A stretch of DNA of 64,000 nucleotides from Marchantia polymorpha subsp. ruderalis (lineage: Eukaryota; Streptophyta; Marchantiopsida; Marchantiales; Marchantiaceae): NCBI GenBank assembly GCA_037833965.1, contig AP031358.1, positions 938,001 through 1,002,000 of the forward strand, read 5' to 3'. The translations under genes were made by a program, and so were the position numbers. Below the pieces are notes generated by a model that saw nothing but the letters and a program-made list of their open reading frames with translations, had not been told where the DNA came from and searched no databases. How positions within the stretch are numbered: the stretch's first letter is position 1; each line of letters starts with the position of its first letter. Below, piece after piece: positions 62,701-64,000 of the stretch.

Positions 62701-63843
62701 TGTCTATGGGAAAAACTCCCACTACAAGAGAGACCCTGTTTACTTGAAAGTAGTTCTCTCTCCCGTTTGTTACTTTTTCCTCGTATACTAAATGGTTACT
62801 TTCTTTGTCTCCCCCCATCTCCTCATTTTCTACTACTCATTTCCTTCGTACTAACGACGCGCAGCCCGTACGTGATGTCCCTTTGACTCTATCAGGCTAT
62901 GACAGTCACATACTGATGACTACAGTTTGGTGACTGCTATAAATGGATAGATTAGATTGAACTATGACACTTAGTAGTAATAGAAATCCTGAGATCTTTT
63001 TGTTCAACTCCTGTGCATTTGTCAGGTCTGTGAACTTCAAATTTGTTCCTGAACGGTGGTTCGTTTCCAAGCCATTTGCAATTGCCTTACTGGCTATGCA
63101 TTTGGTTCTTCTATTTCTCTTCGCCAGATACAAATGGTGCAAGTAAGTCAATGTCCAACTACTTTGAATGCGTTACCATATTCCAATCATCGTTGGTTTC
63201 TAGAAGGAAGATAGCTTCTTCGTGTAGGTAGCTGAATCGAATTAGAATTGTCTGTGTTAATTGATGTGAATCTCTGTCCATGACAATGAAAGCATATTGT
63301 GCTAGCTTTCAGGAACATGGCATTGACATGCATAGCTGAGCATGTTGAAATGCAGGCATGAAAAATCTGGAGCCCTCAAACAGAAGGTTAAGAAGAGCCG
63401 AAAGAAAAAGCTGACTGCAGATCGTATCCTCTTTGCTCTCTGTATGGTGCTTTGTTTCACTCAAAATCAGGAGTACAAGTAGCACATACTCTCCAAAGTC
63501 CTCCCTTGGTTCATCGGTGATTTATCTATACAATCGGACAAAAATATACCTTACATGCTGTCTTTAGTTGCATGGTCTTAACATGGTGAGGAAATTTATC
63601 AAATTCACACTATGTGACCTAGGAGTCTCCCTCTACTGTTATCTGTTTATATCAGTGACCACAGTAGACGAGTTCTTTCTGAGAAATATATTGAAATTAG
63701 TGGAAGGTTCTTTCGATAGAACGATTGTCACTTAAGATGTGTAATTCCTTAACACTTTGTCTAGACATTGTAACTTTGCTTTTTACAGGAAACTTTATCG
63801 GGATAGTTTGTGCTCGTTCTTTACACTACCAATTTTATTCATG
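59794..63843 (+). CDS. ALG3, Dol-P-Man:Man5GlcNAc2-PP-Dol alpha-1,3-mannosyltransferase (3' end beyond window)
   Basis: Eleven exons are in the window: 59794-59887, 60139-60173, 60656-60793, 61135-61203, 61441-61598, 61852-61918, 62186-62239, 62493-62581, 63026-63142, 63356-63423 and 63765-63843. They encode 322 residues, and the gene continues past the edge from a gtaaga donor. ALG3 adds the first lumenal mannose to the lipid-linked N-glycan precursor in the ER. Family signatures are [12 protein letters not shown] near the N-terminus with its [14 protein letters not shown] loop, [57 protein letters not shown] and [20 protein letters not shown], with many membrane segments. The exon 11 acceptor gtctag/acattg restores family spacing; the later tttttacag would break frame. 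A Lys-rich loop (about 283-293) occupies the variable region. About 110 C-terminal residues are missing compared with a usual length near 440. Confidence 0.95.
61061..61094. repeat. Perfect 14-bp hairpin in an ALG3 intron
   Basis: tcttgcctgtaaat (61061-61074), loop tttaat, and its exact reverse complement (61081-61094) lie 40 bases before the exon 4 acceptor. The right arm contains an internal ttacag that could mimic an acceptor. Pairing would hide it. Confidence 0.75.
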
Positions 63844-64000
63844 GTAAGACTAACTACAAAACTCGCTCTAGGTTATAGCCATTTGTCTTATGATAGAGAA
63901 AACGTGAATATTGTTAGAGGAGCTCAGGAATATATCTTCATAAGTTCGCGTTAGAGGTCAATTTGTTCTTTGTCTGAATATGCGGTGAAAGATGTTCTGG

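Overview
The window is nuclear DNA of a land plant. The evidence is GT-AG introns in all but one of the confident genes, plant-type phospholipase C, a plant-type family 92 glycosyltransferase, a spinster-like MFS carrier of the intronless plant type, and the plant-specific TPR receptor OEP61/TPR7. Long GC-rich leaders beside AT-rich spacers and the modest intron sizes suggest a bryophyte-grade genome (liverwort or moss). That placement is an inference, not something the sequence proves.

Layout. Bases 1 to about 17.6 kb hold no gene I can support: AT-rich blocks (2.4-3.4 kb, 12.8-13.6 kb), decayed-looking spacer, and a GC-rich stretch from about 15.7 to 17.3 kb. A GC-rich, low-complexity block (17.6-18.9 kb) leads into a two-exon GT92 glycosyltransferase (19391-22288, +). 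A spacer of about 7 kb follows. Then come a single-exon MFS transporter (29710-31236, -), a decayed inverted copy of the 5' end of OEP61 (about 31.9-32.7 kb, -), an AT-rich spacer, and intact 11-exon OEP61 (37570-43165, +). After another spacer of about 7 kb come a GC-rich leader and a 9-coding-exon phosphoinositide phospholipase C (52254-56920, +). The window ends inside ALG3 (from 59794, +), of which 11 coding exons are present and the C-terminus is missing.

The five genes do not form a pathway or cluster. They are separately regulated housekeeping or signalling genes: glycan synthesis at Golgi and ER (GT92, ALG3), membrane transport (MFS), chaperone docking (OEP61) and lipid signalling (PLC).

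The most notable observations are: (1) an inverted, partly decayed duplicate of the OEP61 leader, exon 1 and intron 1, about 5 kb upstream of the gene in head-to-head orientation and directly behind the MFS gene; (2) a perfect 48-bp tandem duplication that doubles the splice acceptor of OEP61 exon 7, where the first copy would give a premature stop; (3) a second in-frame acceptor choice at OEP61 exon 5; (4) about 170 open codons after the GT92 stop; (5) several near-perfect short hairpins in spacers and an intron; and (6) a few coding-like segments without a recognised family. I see no convincing novel multi-gene system.
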